A DNA stretch of 64,000 nucleotides, from NCBI GenBank assembly GCA_014192545.1, contig BJHL01000003.1, forward strand, positions 62,001-126,000, written 5' to 3'. The stretch comes from Phycisphaerae bacterium (GTDB lineage: Bacteria > Planctomycetota > Phycisphaerae > Phycisphaerales > UBA1924). The position numbers and the translations under genes were made by a program. Of the stretch, positions 1 to 8,250 are shown piece by piece. Below the pieces are notes generated by a model that had not been told where the DNA came from, did no database searches, and worked only from the letters and a program-made list of their open reading frames with translations. Every line of letters starts with the position of its first letter. The stretch's first letter is position 1.

Positions 1-167
1 TGATTGGCAAGCAGGGGAAGGTGCTGCAGGATTTGCGGCCTGTGGGCGTTGTTGAGATTGAGGGGACGCGATATGAAGTACTGAGCGAAACGACTTATGT
101 GCCGGTGGGCGAGATGGTGCGGGTGACGCACGCGGATTTGATGCAGATCAAGGTGCGAAGGGCGTGA
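1..167 (+). CDS. NfeD-like protein, C-terminal fragment (5' end outside window)
   Basis: The frame is open from the window edge to a TGA at 165-167. It encodes about 54 residues ending in the small OB-fold-like C-terminal domain of NfeD proteins: a Gly-rich start, then DLRPVGVVEIEG, then VPVGEMVRVTHADLMQIKV. NfeD proteins are membrane proteins that pair with flotillin-like SPFH proteins, and the domain is thought to be a partner module for them. The downstream context supports this: two FloA-type genes follow directly, the first overlapping this stop by 4 nt (GTGA). The N-terminal membrane or protease part cannot be seen, so short and long NfeD forms cannot be told apart. Confidence 0.7.
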   Translation, partial: IGKQGKVLQDLRPVGVVEIEGTRYEVLSETTYVPVGEMVRVTHADLMQIKVRRA

Positions 168-640
168 GCGTGAATGTGATGACACTTGCACAGATCAATC
201 CTGTGGAGATTTTCGCGTACCCGATCGTCGCCTGGTTTCTTCTTACCGCCGGATTTGTCGCGATGGTCGGACCGGCTTGGCTGGCGGCACGGAAGTACAA
301 CCTCCCCGTCGGAGTATCTTCGATTGTGGGGATGCGACTGCGCAAAGTAGACGCGAAAAAGGTGATTGAAACGACGGGTCAGTTGGCTGCGATGGAGGTG
401 CCTTCGACGGTTAGAGAGATCGAGACTTTCGCGCTCGCTGGCGGTAACTTGCGTGCGCTGGTGGAAGGGATGACCGAGGCGAGGAATCGCAAGATTTCAT
501 TGCAATTGGCGGACGCCGTCACTCTTGCGCTTGCGGGTCGTGATATCGCGACGGAAGTCAGGGCGTTTGCACAACGCAATGCGGGCAAAGCGACGCGGAT
601 GTCGGTTGGAGATGTGCTTGAACGCAGTGAAAGCGTTTGA
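164..640 (+). CDS. Truncated FloA-like protein (N-terminal domain only)
   Basis: 158 residues from a GTG start that overlaps the NfeD-like stop. One membrane segment lies at about residues 15-40. The stretch from about residue 56 (GMRLRKVD) to 128 (LALAGRDI) matches, with the same spacing, the part of the full FloA next door that runs from GMKLRKVD (residue 66) to IDLAGRDI (about 131). FloA then continues for over 200 residues (SPFH-type core and Ala/Glu-rich coiled coil), but this protein stops after about 30 unrelated residues. No frameshift or remnant of the missing part is visible before the next gene, so it looks like a real short paralogue and not a pseudogene. It could modulate FloA assembly; that is inference. 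Confidence 0.75.
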   Translation: MSVNVMTLAQINPVEIFAYPIVAWFLLTAGFVAMVGPAWLAARKYNLPVGVSSIVGMRLRKVDAKKVIETTGQLAAMEVPSTVREIETFALAGGNLRALVEGMTEARNRKISLQLADAVTLALAGRDIATEVRAFAQRNAGKATRMSVGDVLERSESV

Positions 641-765
641 GAATGATTGCCAGTTGAAAGCTGCCGTCGCTATAATGCGACTGAAACGACAACGCGAGCA
701 TCGGCAGCATTCGACGGGTGTCGCGTTTGGTTCGTGAGGATTTGATTCTCGAGGATTGACTACTT

Positions 766-1821
766 ATGCAGAACTTGCTTCACTCTTCGTTTGTTCCCAC
801 GCTTGCACAGGCTGGTAGCGGCACCAACGCGATTTTGATCGGCGTGGGTGTTGTGGTTCTGGTTTTCTTTTTTATCATCGTGGCGTTTCTGATTCAGTTC
901 ATCAACATGTACATTCAGGCGTACACGAGCAACGCCAAAGTTGGGTTCTTTGACATGATCGGGATGAAGCTGCGGAAGGTTGATATCCGCACGGTGGTCA
1001 TCAATCGCATTCGTGCGGTGAAAGCCGGGATGGACATTGAGACCAACAAGATCGAGACGCATTATCTTGCGGGCGGGCGAGTGAGCAATGTGATCAGCGC
1101 GATGATCGCTGCGCGCGGGGCACGCATTGATTTGCCTTGGAACACGGCGACTGCGATTGACTTGGCGGGTCGTGACATTCTGGACGCGGTGAATACGAGC
1201 GTGAACCCCAAGGTGATTGACTGCCCGGCGGCTGCTGGCCCGCGTACGACGATTGATGCGGTGGCGAAGGACGGCATTCAGCTCAAGGTGAAGGCTCGCG
1301 TGACGGTGCGGACGAACATCGGCAGGCTGGTGGGTGGTGCGACGGAAGAAACCATCATCGCGCGTGTTGGTCAGGGCATCGTCAGCACGATTGGTAGTGC
1401 GGCAGACCATAAGCAAGTGCTCGAGAATCCTGATGACATCAGCCGGAAGGTGATGGAGACGGGTTTGGACGCGGGTACGGCGTTTGAGATTTTGTCGATT
1501 GATATCGCCGACGTGGACGTGGGCGACAACATCGGTGCGAAGTTGCAGACCGACCAAGCGAATGCGAATAAGCAGATGGCGCAGGCTGAAGCTGAGAAGC
1601 GGCGTGCGTTGGCGGTTGCTCAAGAGCAGGAATACAAAGCCGAAGAGCAGAAGAACCGTGCGGCGGTTGTGCTGGCAGAAGCTGAAGTGCCGCGGGCGAT
1701 GGCGGAAGCGTTTCGCAATGGGCGGCTGGGCGTGATGGATTACTACAAGATGCAGAATGTGCAGGCGGATACAAGCATGCGGAGTGCGATCGCGGGCGAA
1801 GGGCCGGCGACGCAGCGGTGA
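766..1821 (+). CDS. floA: Flotillin-like protein FloA
   Basis: 351 residues, close to the usual FloA length of about 330. There is one N-terminal membrane hairpin (about residues 22-48), then the FloA-specific region with GMKLRKVD and [16 protein letters not shown]. The SPFH-type core follows (about 140-270), then an Ala/Glu/Gln-rich helical tail with [17 protein letters not shown]. FloA organises membrane microdomains and usually sits downstream of nfeD, as here. The gene follows a truncated paralogue and ends just before a strong hairpin terminator, so NfeD, the short paralogue and FloA probably form one transcription unit. The ATG at 766 was chosen because it places the membrane segment at the N-terminus. 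Confidence 0.93.
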   Translation: MQNLLHSSFVPTLAQAGSGTNAILIGVGVVVLVFFFIIVAFLIQFINMYIQAYTSNAKVGFFDMIGMKLRKVDIRTVVINRIRAVKAGMDIETNKIETHYLAGGRVSNVISAMIAARGARIDLPWNTATAIDLAGRDILDAVNTSVNPKVIDCPAAAGPRTTIDAVAKDGIQLKVKARVTVRTNIGRLVGGATEETIIARVGQGIVSTIGSAADHKQVLENPDDISRKVMETGLDAGTAFEILSIDIADVDVGDNIGAKLQTDQANANKQMAQAEAEKRRALAVAQEQEYKAEEQKNRAAVVLAEAEVPRAMAEAFRNGRLGVMDYYKMQNVQADTSMRSAIAGEGPATQR

Positions 1822-1857
1822 GTCGGATGTGATGCGTCAAGTAAGTTGCAATGAACA

Positions 1858-1891
1858 GAAGGCAGGGCTTGGTGCTCTGCCTTCTTTATTT
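1858..1891 (+). terminator. Rho-independent terminator after floA
   Basis: An 11-bp stem (1858-1868 with 1874-1884, one G-U pair) with a 5-nt loop is followed by TTTATTTA. It lies between the convergent floA and DUF5658-like genes and may serve both strands, although the T-rich tail favours the plus strand. Confidence 0.85.
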
Positions 1892-1913
1892 ATTGCGGTG
1901 AATTACGGCGGGT

Positions 1914-2276
1914 TCAATGTTGTGAGTGCGCCCATGTCCAGACGAGCACGCTGGCCCAGAGGACGGGGAATGCGCCGACGCAGATGGCGAAGATCGCGAG
2001 GGCGTGGGCGAGTTTTTCGCTTTTGAGAGCGACCACTTCGCAGATTGTCAAGACGATGAGGACGGTGGCGTACTTGAGGGCGATCATGCCGGGCCAGCCG
2101 TGTTTGGCGAAGATGCCTGCGGCGATTTGGTTGGCTTCGTAGCCTTTGTAGACCTCGATGATGATGTAGGTGAAGAGGATGTCGAGCGTGCTGGCGAGGA
2201 CGTACCAGCAGTAGAGATCGGGAAACTTGACGCCCGGAATGCCTGCGCGGAGTTTGGTGCGGAGGTTGCGTTTCAT
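1914..2276 (-). CDS. DUF5658-like small membrane protein
   Basis: 120 residues from the ATG at 2276, which overlaps the aroDE stop in an ATGA arrangement. This overlap is why I prefer it to the upstream Met at 2300. Three or four hydrophobic segments are visible. The pattern LDILFTYIIIEVYKGYEAN, then a Gly-rich segment, then LKYATVLIVLTICEVVAL resembles DUF5658, a family of small inner-membrane proteins without a known function. The gene is probably translationally coupled to aroDE, but nothing in it suggests a role in the shikimate pathway. Confidence 0.75.
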   Translation of the reverse strand: MKRNLRTKLRAGIPGVKFPDLYCWYVLASTLDILFTYIIIEVYKGYEANQIAAGIFAKHGWPGMIALKYATVLIVLTICEVVALKSEKLAHALAIFAICVGAFPVLWASVLVWTWAHSQH

Positions 2277-3997
2277 GCGTTGTCTCGCTCGGTGCTGCAT
2301 TCACGGAGCAGTAGCGTTTCGCGAGCGATGCGATCAAAGAGTCCGAGGGGCGGTTGGTTGCCGGTCCAGAGCGAGAACTGAGCGGCGGCTTGGTGCGTGA
2401 ACATGTCCACGCCTTCGATAGTTTTCCAACCTCGTGCTTTGGCGGCGGCGAGCGTGGGTGTTTGCAGCGGGCTGTAGACGGTGTCCAAGACGGTGACATG
2501 GTCGCCGCAGGATTGCATTTGTGCGATTGGCAACGCGCTTTGCGTTGGTGAAGGGCCTGAAGACATGCCTATCGGCGTGCAGTTGATGAACATGTCGCAG
2601 CACGCGCGATCGAGCAGGGTCCAATCGGCGGCGACGAGTTTGGTTTCGGAAGCGTCACCGAGGGCGGCGCGGAGATCGGTGACGACGCTCTGGGCTTTGT
2701 CGAGGGAGCGGTTATACAGAACGACGGTCGCACCGGCGCGGGCGAAGGCCCAGGCGGCGGCTTTGGCGGCTCCACCTGCGCCGAGGATGCCGACGCGCTT
2801 TTGGGCGAGCGTTTCGCCGGATGATTCGAGTGAAGCGATGATTGCGGGTGCGTCGGTATTCGCGACTTCGATGGCGAGGATGTGATCTTGTGTGTCGCGA
2901 CGGATCGTGAGGGTGTTGGCGGCGCCGATGGCTTTCGTCGCGGCGTCGATTTGCCAGTTGCGTTCGATGGCGAGACGCGCGAGGCGTTCTTTGTGGGGCA
3001 TCGTCACGCTGCAGCCGCAGAGGGTGAGGCGCGGATGCTCGATGAGTTCGAGCATGGTGGCGCGGAAGCTGGCGTAGGCGAGAGCGTCGTCATTGACGGC
3101 GGCAACTGGCATTGGGATGTAGACGGCGTCGAAGTTGGTTGCGGCAAAGCCAGCGTTGTGGACGTGCGGGCTGAGGCTGTGGGTGACGGGTGAGCCGATG
3201 ATGCCGTAGACGCGAGTGCGCGATGAGGTGCTTCGGAAGCGGTAGAGGTCGAGGAGTTCGCGGAGTGTTGGCTGGCCTGGCGCGGTGGCGGTTGTGGCGC
3301 GAAGGCTGGCGAAAGTGAGCAGGGCGTTGAACTTGCGGGCGAGAAGTCGCGACATGACGCCGTATTCGCCCATACCAAGTGCGATAGTGGGTTTGTGGGC
3401 ATCGGCGGCGAGGTCGAGGAGTTCGAGCGAATCGTGCAGGCTGCGAGCGCGGTGCGCGATTTTGACGACGCTGGTTGCGGGTTCGCTGGCCATGGCCATG
3501 ATGCGGCGAGAAAGATCGGCGGGACGCGATTGGAAATCGTGGGCGCTCATGATGAGCGAGGTGTGGGCGTCGTGGAGTTGGGCTGGATGTTCGACGGCGA
3601 GCTTGACTTTTTGGCGTAGATTTGCGGACTTTTCGTAGGTGGACCACTCGATGTCGATGTATCGGGGCGTGCGTTCAATCCCCCACTGCTGTTTGATTGA
3701 TGCGGTACCAACACGTTCAAAGAGGGCGACGCGGCTCATGTCGTCGCCTTCGTACGCGCCACCTTCGGCTGCGGAGCGGCAGGTGACGATGCAGGGGAGC
3801 GAGGCTTGCGAGACGAGGCGAACGATGTCGTTCATTTCTCGAGTGGCGTCGTCGGGCGCGGCTTCAGCGTTGCCAGAGAAGAACTCATCCACGCGGAACT
3901 CGACGAGGTCGGCGCCGCCTTCGCGTGCGGCGTCGCAATCGGCGAGAGCTTGGTGAACGTCGAGCAATGTGATCGGTACGCAAACCATCGTGGGCAT
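2273..3997 (-). CDS. aroDE: Bifunctional type I 3-dehydroquinate dehydratase / shikimate dehydrogenase
   Basis: 574 residues carrying two consecutive shikimate-pathway enzymes. Residues about 1-235 are a type I 3-dehydroquinate dehydratase, with the catalytic pair His153 (SAHDFQSRP) and Schiff-base Lys179 (VVKIAHRA). Residues about 262-560 are shikimate dehydrogenase: the substrate motif SPVTHSLSPHVHN, Lys336 in MPHKE, Asp382 in NTDAP, the nucleotide loop GAGGAAKA (about 406-413) and the family motif NCTPIGM. Together they turn 3-dehydroquinate into shikimate. The fusion resembles the plant and chlamydial arrangement. The gene sits 8 nt after a DUF1399-type gene and overlaps the next gene by 4 nt. 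Confidence 0.95.
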   Translation of the reverse strand: MPTMVCVPITLLDVHQALADCDAAREGGADLVEFRVDEFFSGNAEAAPDDATREMNDIVRLVSQASLPCIVTCRSAAEGGAYEGDDMSRVALFERVGTASIKQQWGIERTPRYIDIEWSTYEKSANLRQKVKLAVEHPAQLHDAHTSLIMSAHDFQSRPADLSRRIMAMASEPATSVVKIAHRARSLHDSLELLDLAADAHKPTIALGMGEYGVMSRLLARKFNALLTFASLRATTATAPGQPTLRELLDLYRFRSTSSRTRVYGIIGSPVTHSLSPHVHNAGFAATNFDAVYIPMPVAAVNDDALAYASFRATMLELIEHPRLTLCGCSVTMPHKERLARLAIERNWQIDAATKAIGAANTLTIRRDTQDHILAIEVANTDAPAIIASLESSGETLAQKRVGILGAGGAAKAAAWAFARAGATVVLYNRSLDKAQSVVTDLRAALGDASETKLVAADWTLLDRACCDMFINCTPIGMSSGPSPTQSALPIAQMQSCGDHVTVLDTVYSPLQTPTLAAAKARGWKTIEGVDMFTHQAAAQFSLWTGNQPPLGLFDRIARETLLLRECSTERDNA

Positions 3998-4005
3998 GAC
4001 TGAGG

Positions 4006-4881
4006 TTAGTCTCCGCCGCTGCAGCCGCTACTGCAACCGGAGGAACCGTCGCTGGAGGAGCCGCAGCCGGAGGAGTCGTGGTGACTTGAAGAACTGTCGT
4101 GGTGGGATGATGTGTCGTGATGGCCTGTGTGATGTGATTTATGTGATGAGTGGTCGGAGCCGTCGCCCATCCAGAAGAAGCCGGAGCCGGTGTCGGATCC
4201 GTCTGACTTTGTGGATTTGCGGTTGGTGCCAAAGATCGCGGCGAGCAAGATGATGAGGGCGAGGAGCACGAAGATGCCGATGACGAGCAGGAACGCAGGT
4301 GCGACGGCGGGGTGTTTTGTGCAGCCAGCAATGAGAACTGCGAGTGCGGCGAGCATCGCGAGGCTTGCGGCGATGGAGACGTGGCGCTTTGGCAACGTCC
4401 ATGTGTTGCGAGTGTCGATCCACTTGCGCGGGCTTGGGGCGAAGCGATCTTCGGGAAGCGGCCAGATGTCGCGCGGCGGAGCTTGGTCGAAGTGCTTTTC
4501 GTATGACTCGAGCGTTTTGCGGTACCAGTCGTTGAACTTGGCGTCTTCGGTCGCGCCGCCAGCGGTTGGGTCGTGGTGCAGCGGCTTGCCGAGGGTTTGT
4601 TCGCACAAGTCGTGCCAGTAGGAGCGTGTGTAGACCATGTGCAGGTGCCAGGCTTGATCGACTTCTTCGGATGGCGTGACGGGGTGACCGGCGGTCATCG
4701 CGAGGAAGAGGAACTTGCGGTACTCGCACATCACGCGGTTCGCGTAGTTGCGCGGCCAAGCGTTTTCGCGGGCGAGGCCTGCCTCGAAGGGCAACGCCGC
4801 GGGCAACGCTGTGTTGGGGCGACCGATACGGAATGCTTCGAGCTTGTGCCAGAGAACGAGTTGTTGGGGGGACATCACCAT
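4006..4881 (-). CDS. DUF1399 (glycine-rich-protein-like) membrane protein with His/Ser/Cys tail
   Basis: 291 residues. The N-terminal half has the DUF1399 signature: Cys-Glu-Tyr-Arg-Lys-Phe, then VDQAWHLHMVYTRSYW, then a Pro-Leu-His-His-Asp-Pro-Thr motif. Two hydrophobic segments follow at about 165-215. The last 60 residues are almost all Ser, His, Asp, Gly and Cys, a likely metal-binding or low-complexity tail. An AGGAGG Shine-Dalgarno sequence 6 nt upstream fixes the start at 4881. The function is unknown. It is the first gene of the apparent unit with aroDE, but the tail suggests an unrelated, possibly metal-linked, role. Confidence 0.75.
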   Translation of the reverse strand: MVMSPQQLVLWHKLEAFRIGRPNTALPAALPFEAGLARENAWPRNYANRVMCEYRKFLFLAMTAGHPVTPSEEVDQAWHLHMVYTRSYWHDLCEQTLGKPLHHDPTAGGATEDAKFNDWYRKTLESYEKHFDQAPPRDIWPLPEDRFAPSPRKWIDTRNTWTLPKRHVSIAASLAMLAALAVLIAGCTKHPAVAPAFLLVIGIFVLLALIILLAAIFGTNRKSTKSDGSDTGSGFFWMGDGSDHSSHKSHHTGHHDTSSHHDSSSSHHDSSGCGSSSDGSSGCSSGCSGGD

Positions 4882-4976
4882 CTTGTGCCTCCTTGGTTCT
4901 TTGCCTGGAGGTACGTGGTGTGTGGTAGTTCTTATGGCGTTGCGCGGAGAGCGTTACAGTGCTTTCTACTTTGTTT

Positions 4977-6311
4977 TCAGGCATTATGCGCTGTCGCACC
5001 CGAACTGATGCCTGCCACGTAGCCGCTTGCCCACGCCCATTGGAAGTTGAAACCGCCTATGCGGCCATCCACGTCGAGCACTTCGCCGCAGAGGTAGAGA
5101 TTGGGGCAGACGCGGCTTTGCATGGTCGCGACATCGACCTCGGCAAGTGGAACGCCGCCAGCGGTGACTTCGGCGTAGGTGTAGCCGCGGTCGCCGGTGA
5201 TGGGAACGCGGAGCTGCGCGGTGAGATCGACGAGGGTGCGGCGCTGGTCGCGTGTGAGTTCTCGCACGAGTGAGCCTGGGATGAGCGCGGCTTGGATGCA
5301 GAGAACTTCGGCAAGGCGCTCGGGGAGGCCGGCTTCGGTGAGCCAGCGTTTGGTGGTGAGTTTGTTGGTGGAGCCGCGGGACGCGTCGATGAGGAGGGCG
5401 TCGAGGGATTGGGGTGTGTGATTTGGGAGCCAGTTGAGGACGAGTTGTGTGGTGGCATCGTCGAGGTAGGCGTCGGTGAAGTAGCGGCTGATGTCGAGGA
5501 TGCTGGGGCCGCTGAGGCCGAAGTGGGTGATGAGTGTGGAGTTGGTGAAGGATCTGAGTTTCTTGCCGGCTTGCGTGCGGACTTCGACGGTGGAGTTGAG
5601 CGTGAGGCCTGAGAGCTTTGTGAGCCAGTGGGTTGGGTCGATGGTGAGTGGGACCAGTGATGGGAAGACGCGCGAGGTGATGGTGTGACCGAGCGCTTTT
5701 GCGATTTCGTGGCCCAGGCCATCGCTGCCGGTGCGTGGAAGACTTTTGCCGCCGGTGGCGAGGATGACGCGAGCTGCGCGCAGCTCGCTGACTGCTGCGA
5801 CTTCGTCATCGGTGTCGATGCCGACGAAGCCGGCTTCGCCTGCGAGCGCGGCGGGTGTGTCACGCGTGATGATGAAGCCATCACCATCGCGGCACACACT
5901 GGCGACGCGCCAAGGGTGGACGATGGCGGCTTTGGCGTGACGCGTAGAACCGAGAATCGCGTCGAGGATTGTGCGACCATCGTCGGTGGTGGGAAAGAGC
6001 TTGCCGGTTTCTTCGCGTTTGAGTTCGACGCCGCGTTCGCGGAAGAAGGCGATGGTTTGATCGACATCGAATCGGCGAAGGACTTTCTTGATGGCGTTTC
6101 GCGAGGAGCCGGCGTATTGCTGTTCGTCGACGATGTGGTGGGTGACGTTGCAGCGGCCGCCGCCTGCGACGAGGATTTTGGCGCCGAGTTTTTTGGCGCC
6201 ATCGAGGCAGACGACGCGCCGAGGCTGTGCGCCCAGCGTGCGACCGCACCAGATACCGGCGAAGAGGCCTGCGGCACCGGCGCCGATGATGACGATGTCG
6301 CGCTGGAGCAT
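4977..6311 (-). CDS. HI0933-family FAD-dependent oxidoreductase
   Basis: 444 residues. The N-terminus has the FAD-binding Rossmann motif GAGAAGLFAGIW, followed by the family hallmark GAKILVAGGGRCNVTH. Further along are ATGGKSLPRTGSDG and a C-terminal FAD-contact region containing LYLCGEVLDVDGRIGGFN, as expected for HI0933/BaiN-type flavoproteins. The substrate is not known for most members. Some are annotated as aminoacetone oxidases or 3-dehydro-bile-acid reductases, but I would not carry either name over. The length is normal, and it is probably cytosolic. Confidence 0.9.
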   Translation of the reverse strand: MLQRDIVIIGAGAAGLFAGIWCGRTLGAQPRRVVCLDGAKKLGAKILVAGGGRCNVTHHIVDEQQYAGSSRNAIKKVLRRFDVDQTIAFFRERGVELKREETGKLFPTTDDGRTILDAILGSTRHAKAAIVHPWRVASVCRDGDGFIITRDTPAALAGEAGFVGIDTDDEVAAVSELRAARVILATGGKSLPRTGSDGLGHEIAKALGHTITSRVFPSLVPLTIDPTHWLTKLSGLTLNSTVEVRTQAGKKLRSFTNSTLITHFGLSGPSILDISRYFTDAYLDDATTQLVLNWLPNHTPQSLDALLIDASRGSTNKLTTKRWLTEAGLPERLAEVLCIQAALIPGSLVRELTRDQRRTLVDLTAQLRVPITGDRGYTYAEVTAGGVPLAEVDVATMQSRVCPNLYLCGEVLDVDGRIGGFNFQWAWASGYVAGISSGATAHNA

Positions 6312-6435
6312 GGGCGATTATCGCAGCGATATGCGGGTTAGATTTGCTGCTTGCGAATTCCTGCAAACCATTGCTCGGCGAGGCCGCCGATGACTGGGAG
6401 AGGTTTGGCTTTGTTGTCGCTGACTTTGAGGCGGA

Positions 6436-6924
6436 TCAGGGTTTCATGATGACAAGGACGACGAATGCTGCGAGGTGACCCAGCAGCACGAGTGTGCCAA
6501 GGACGATAGCGACGACAGCATGTGCTGTGCCTTTGGCTTGTGGATTCTGCTTTGCGTAACGCAGACCATTGACGCCGAGGATGATGGCGGCGATTGCAAG
6601 AAGCACGCCGAGAATTGGGATGAGCGAGGCGACGCTGACGTAGTAGCCGATGAGGGCGGGTACGTTCTTGTACGGAATGATCGTGCTGACGGCGTTGTCC
6701 TCGATGGGCTGGCGTGCTTGCTCAGGCGTGGGAGCGGCGACGAAGGCTTGGCGGAAGTCGTCGACGGCATCGGCGGGTGACCATGCGCTCATGCCTTCGC
6801 ACCAGATGAAGGTGCCGCGCTGGACTGTTCCCGCAGCGATCAACTCGCGGATGGTTGCTGTTGAAACGGGGCCGCGTTTGTCAGCTTTGATGTTGTAGAA
6901 CCAGCGTGAGGTGTTGTCGTCCAC
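6436..6924 (-). CDS. GYF_2-domain membrane protein with DUF4190-like tail
   Basis: 162 residues, read from a GTG at 6922-6924 with a GGGGAG sequence upstream. Residues about 5-60 form a GYF_2-type domain (WFYNIKADKRGPVSTATIRELIAAGTV... then GMSAWSPA), a peptide-binding fold common in bacterial membrane proteins. Two hydrophobic segments follow at about 90-160 with the DUF4190-like pattern GVLLAIAAIILGVNGLRYA. No catalytic residues are visible; it is probably a membrane protein of unknown role. Directly downstream on the same strand is a short coding-like stretch with no start of its own. Confidence 0.8.
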   Translation of the reverse strand: MDDNTSRWFYNIKADKRGPVSTATIRELIAAGTVQRGTFIWCEGMSAWSPADAVDDFRQAFVAAPTPEQARQPIEDNAVSTIIPYKNVPALIGYYVSVASLIPILGVLLAIAAIILGVNGLRYAKQNPQAKGTAHAVVAIVLGTLVLLGHLAAFVVLVIMKP

Positions 6925-7004
6925 GACTTTTCGCTCCCCTTCCGTCGTTCGTTTGCTTCGTTATCGAAATTGAGTCTACCACAAGTTGACGAGAAACGCA
7001 AGCG

Positions 7005-8138
7005 TCACAATTCGCCGACGCGGCGGGTGGTTTCTCTCTGGCTGAGGTCGCGCATCAGTTCGGCGAAGTCGCCGGCGAGCAAGTCACGTAAGGCGTATTC
7101 GTCGGGCAAGCGTTCGTCGGCGACGATGCCTTCTTTCCAGCGATAGGTGCGGATTTTTTCGCTGCGACCAGCGGTGCCGATTTGATCTTTGCGGGCGGTT
7201 GCACGCTCGGCTTTCTTGCGTTGCAGTTCTGCTTCGTAGAGTCGCGCGGTGAGCAGTCGGCGGGCGCGTTCGCGATTCTGCTGTTGGCTTTTGGCTTCCA
7301 TCATTTTGATGATGATGCCGGTGGGTTTGTGGTGGACTTGCCACGCGGTTTCGACTTTGTTGACGTTTTGGCCGCCTGGGCCTTGAGCGCGGGTGGCGAA
7401 TTCTTCGACGTCGTTTGCCCAGTCGATTTTGAGTTCGACTTCATCGGGCTCGGGCAAGACGGCGACGCTGGCGGTGCTGGTATGGATGCGGCCTTGAGCT
7501 TCGGTTGCAGGCACGCGTTTCACGCTGTGGACGCCGGCTTCGAAATTCATTTCGCTCCAGACACCGGGGCCTTTGATGTTGACGACTGCGCCGCGCACGC
7601 CGCCCACGCCGGGCTCGGGTGAGAGTTCGAGTACTTCGAACTGCCAGCCGCGTTTACCAGCATATTTTTGGTACATTTCCATCAGGTCGCGGGCCCAGAG
7701 CGTGGCTTCGTCGCCGCCGGTGCCCGCGCGGAGTTCGAGCATGATGCTGCCGATTTTGTTGTCTTCGGCGTTGACGAGGCCTTGGAGTGCGGCGTCGAGG
7801 AGGGACTGCCCGGTGCGTTCGAGCGCGGGTAGTTCTTCTTTGGCGTAGACAGCCATGTCGGCGTCTTTTCCAGCGAGCATGGCGCGAAAGTCGTTGGCGT
7901 CGCGAGCGAGGCGGACAAGTTCGCGCCAGGCGTTGGCGGCGGATTCGATTGCGCCGCGCTTCATGCTGACATCGCGCACGCGTTTGTGATCGGTTACGAC
8001 TTGCGGGTCTTCGAGCAGCGCGGCGAGTTCGGCGTCTTCGCGGGCGATGGCGAAGAGCTTCTCGAGCACTCGCGAGGCGGCGGCTGGCAACAGCGACTGA
8101 ACGAGTTGGATCTGACTGTGATCCATGCCTGCCAGCAT
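7005..8138 (-). CDS. prfA: Peptide chain release factor 1
   Basis: 377 residues from the first Met, or 373 from the Met at 8126. The GGQ motif that triggers peptidyl-tRNA hydrolysis lies at about residues 255-257 in QGPGGQNVNKVETA. The tripeptide in KRVPATEAQGRIHTSTA is Pro-Ala-Thr, as in RF1 (UAA/UAG recognition), and not Ser-Pro-Phe as in RF2. No internal frameshift is present, again unlike many RF2 genes. The usual neighbour prmC is not next to it. A functional RF1 matters for the tautomerase pseudogene further on, because it implies that UAG is read as stop. Confidence 0.95.
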   Translation of the reverse strand: MLAGMDHSQIQLVQSLLPAAASRVLEKLFAIAREDAELAALLEDPQVVTDHKRVRDVSMKRGAIESAANAWRELVRLARDANDFRAMLAGKDADMAVYAKEELPALERTGQSLLDAALQGLVNAEDNKIGSIMLELRAGTGGDEATLWARDLMEMYQKYAGKRGWQFEVLELSPEPGVGGVRGAVVNIKGPGVWSEMNFEAGVHSVKRVPATEAQGRIHTSTASVAVLPEPDEVELKIDWANDVEEFATRAQGPGGQNVNKVETAWQVHHKPTGIIIKMMEAKSQQQNRERARRLLTARLYEAELQRKKAERATARKDQIGTAGRSEKIRTYRWKEGIVADERLPDEYALRDLLAGDFAELMRDLSQRETTRRVGEL

Positions 8139-8250
8139 AGTGCGCGAAGGGAGAAATGACGCGCGAATCGCCGGAGACTTTGCCCACTACAACAACGTGA
8201 TTGGCCACATAACATGGCTCTACATAACATAGCTGTTGAAAGGAATCTCT

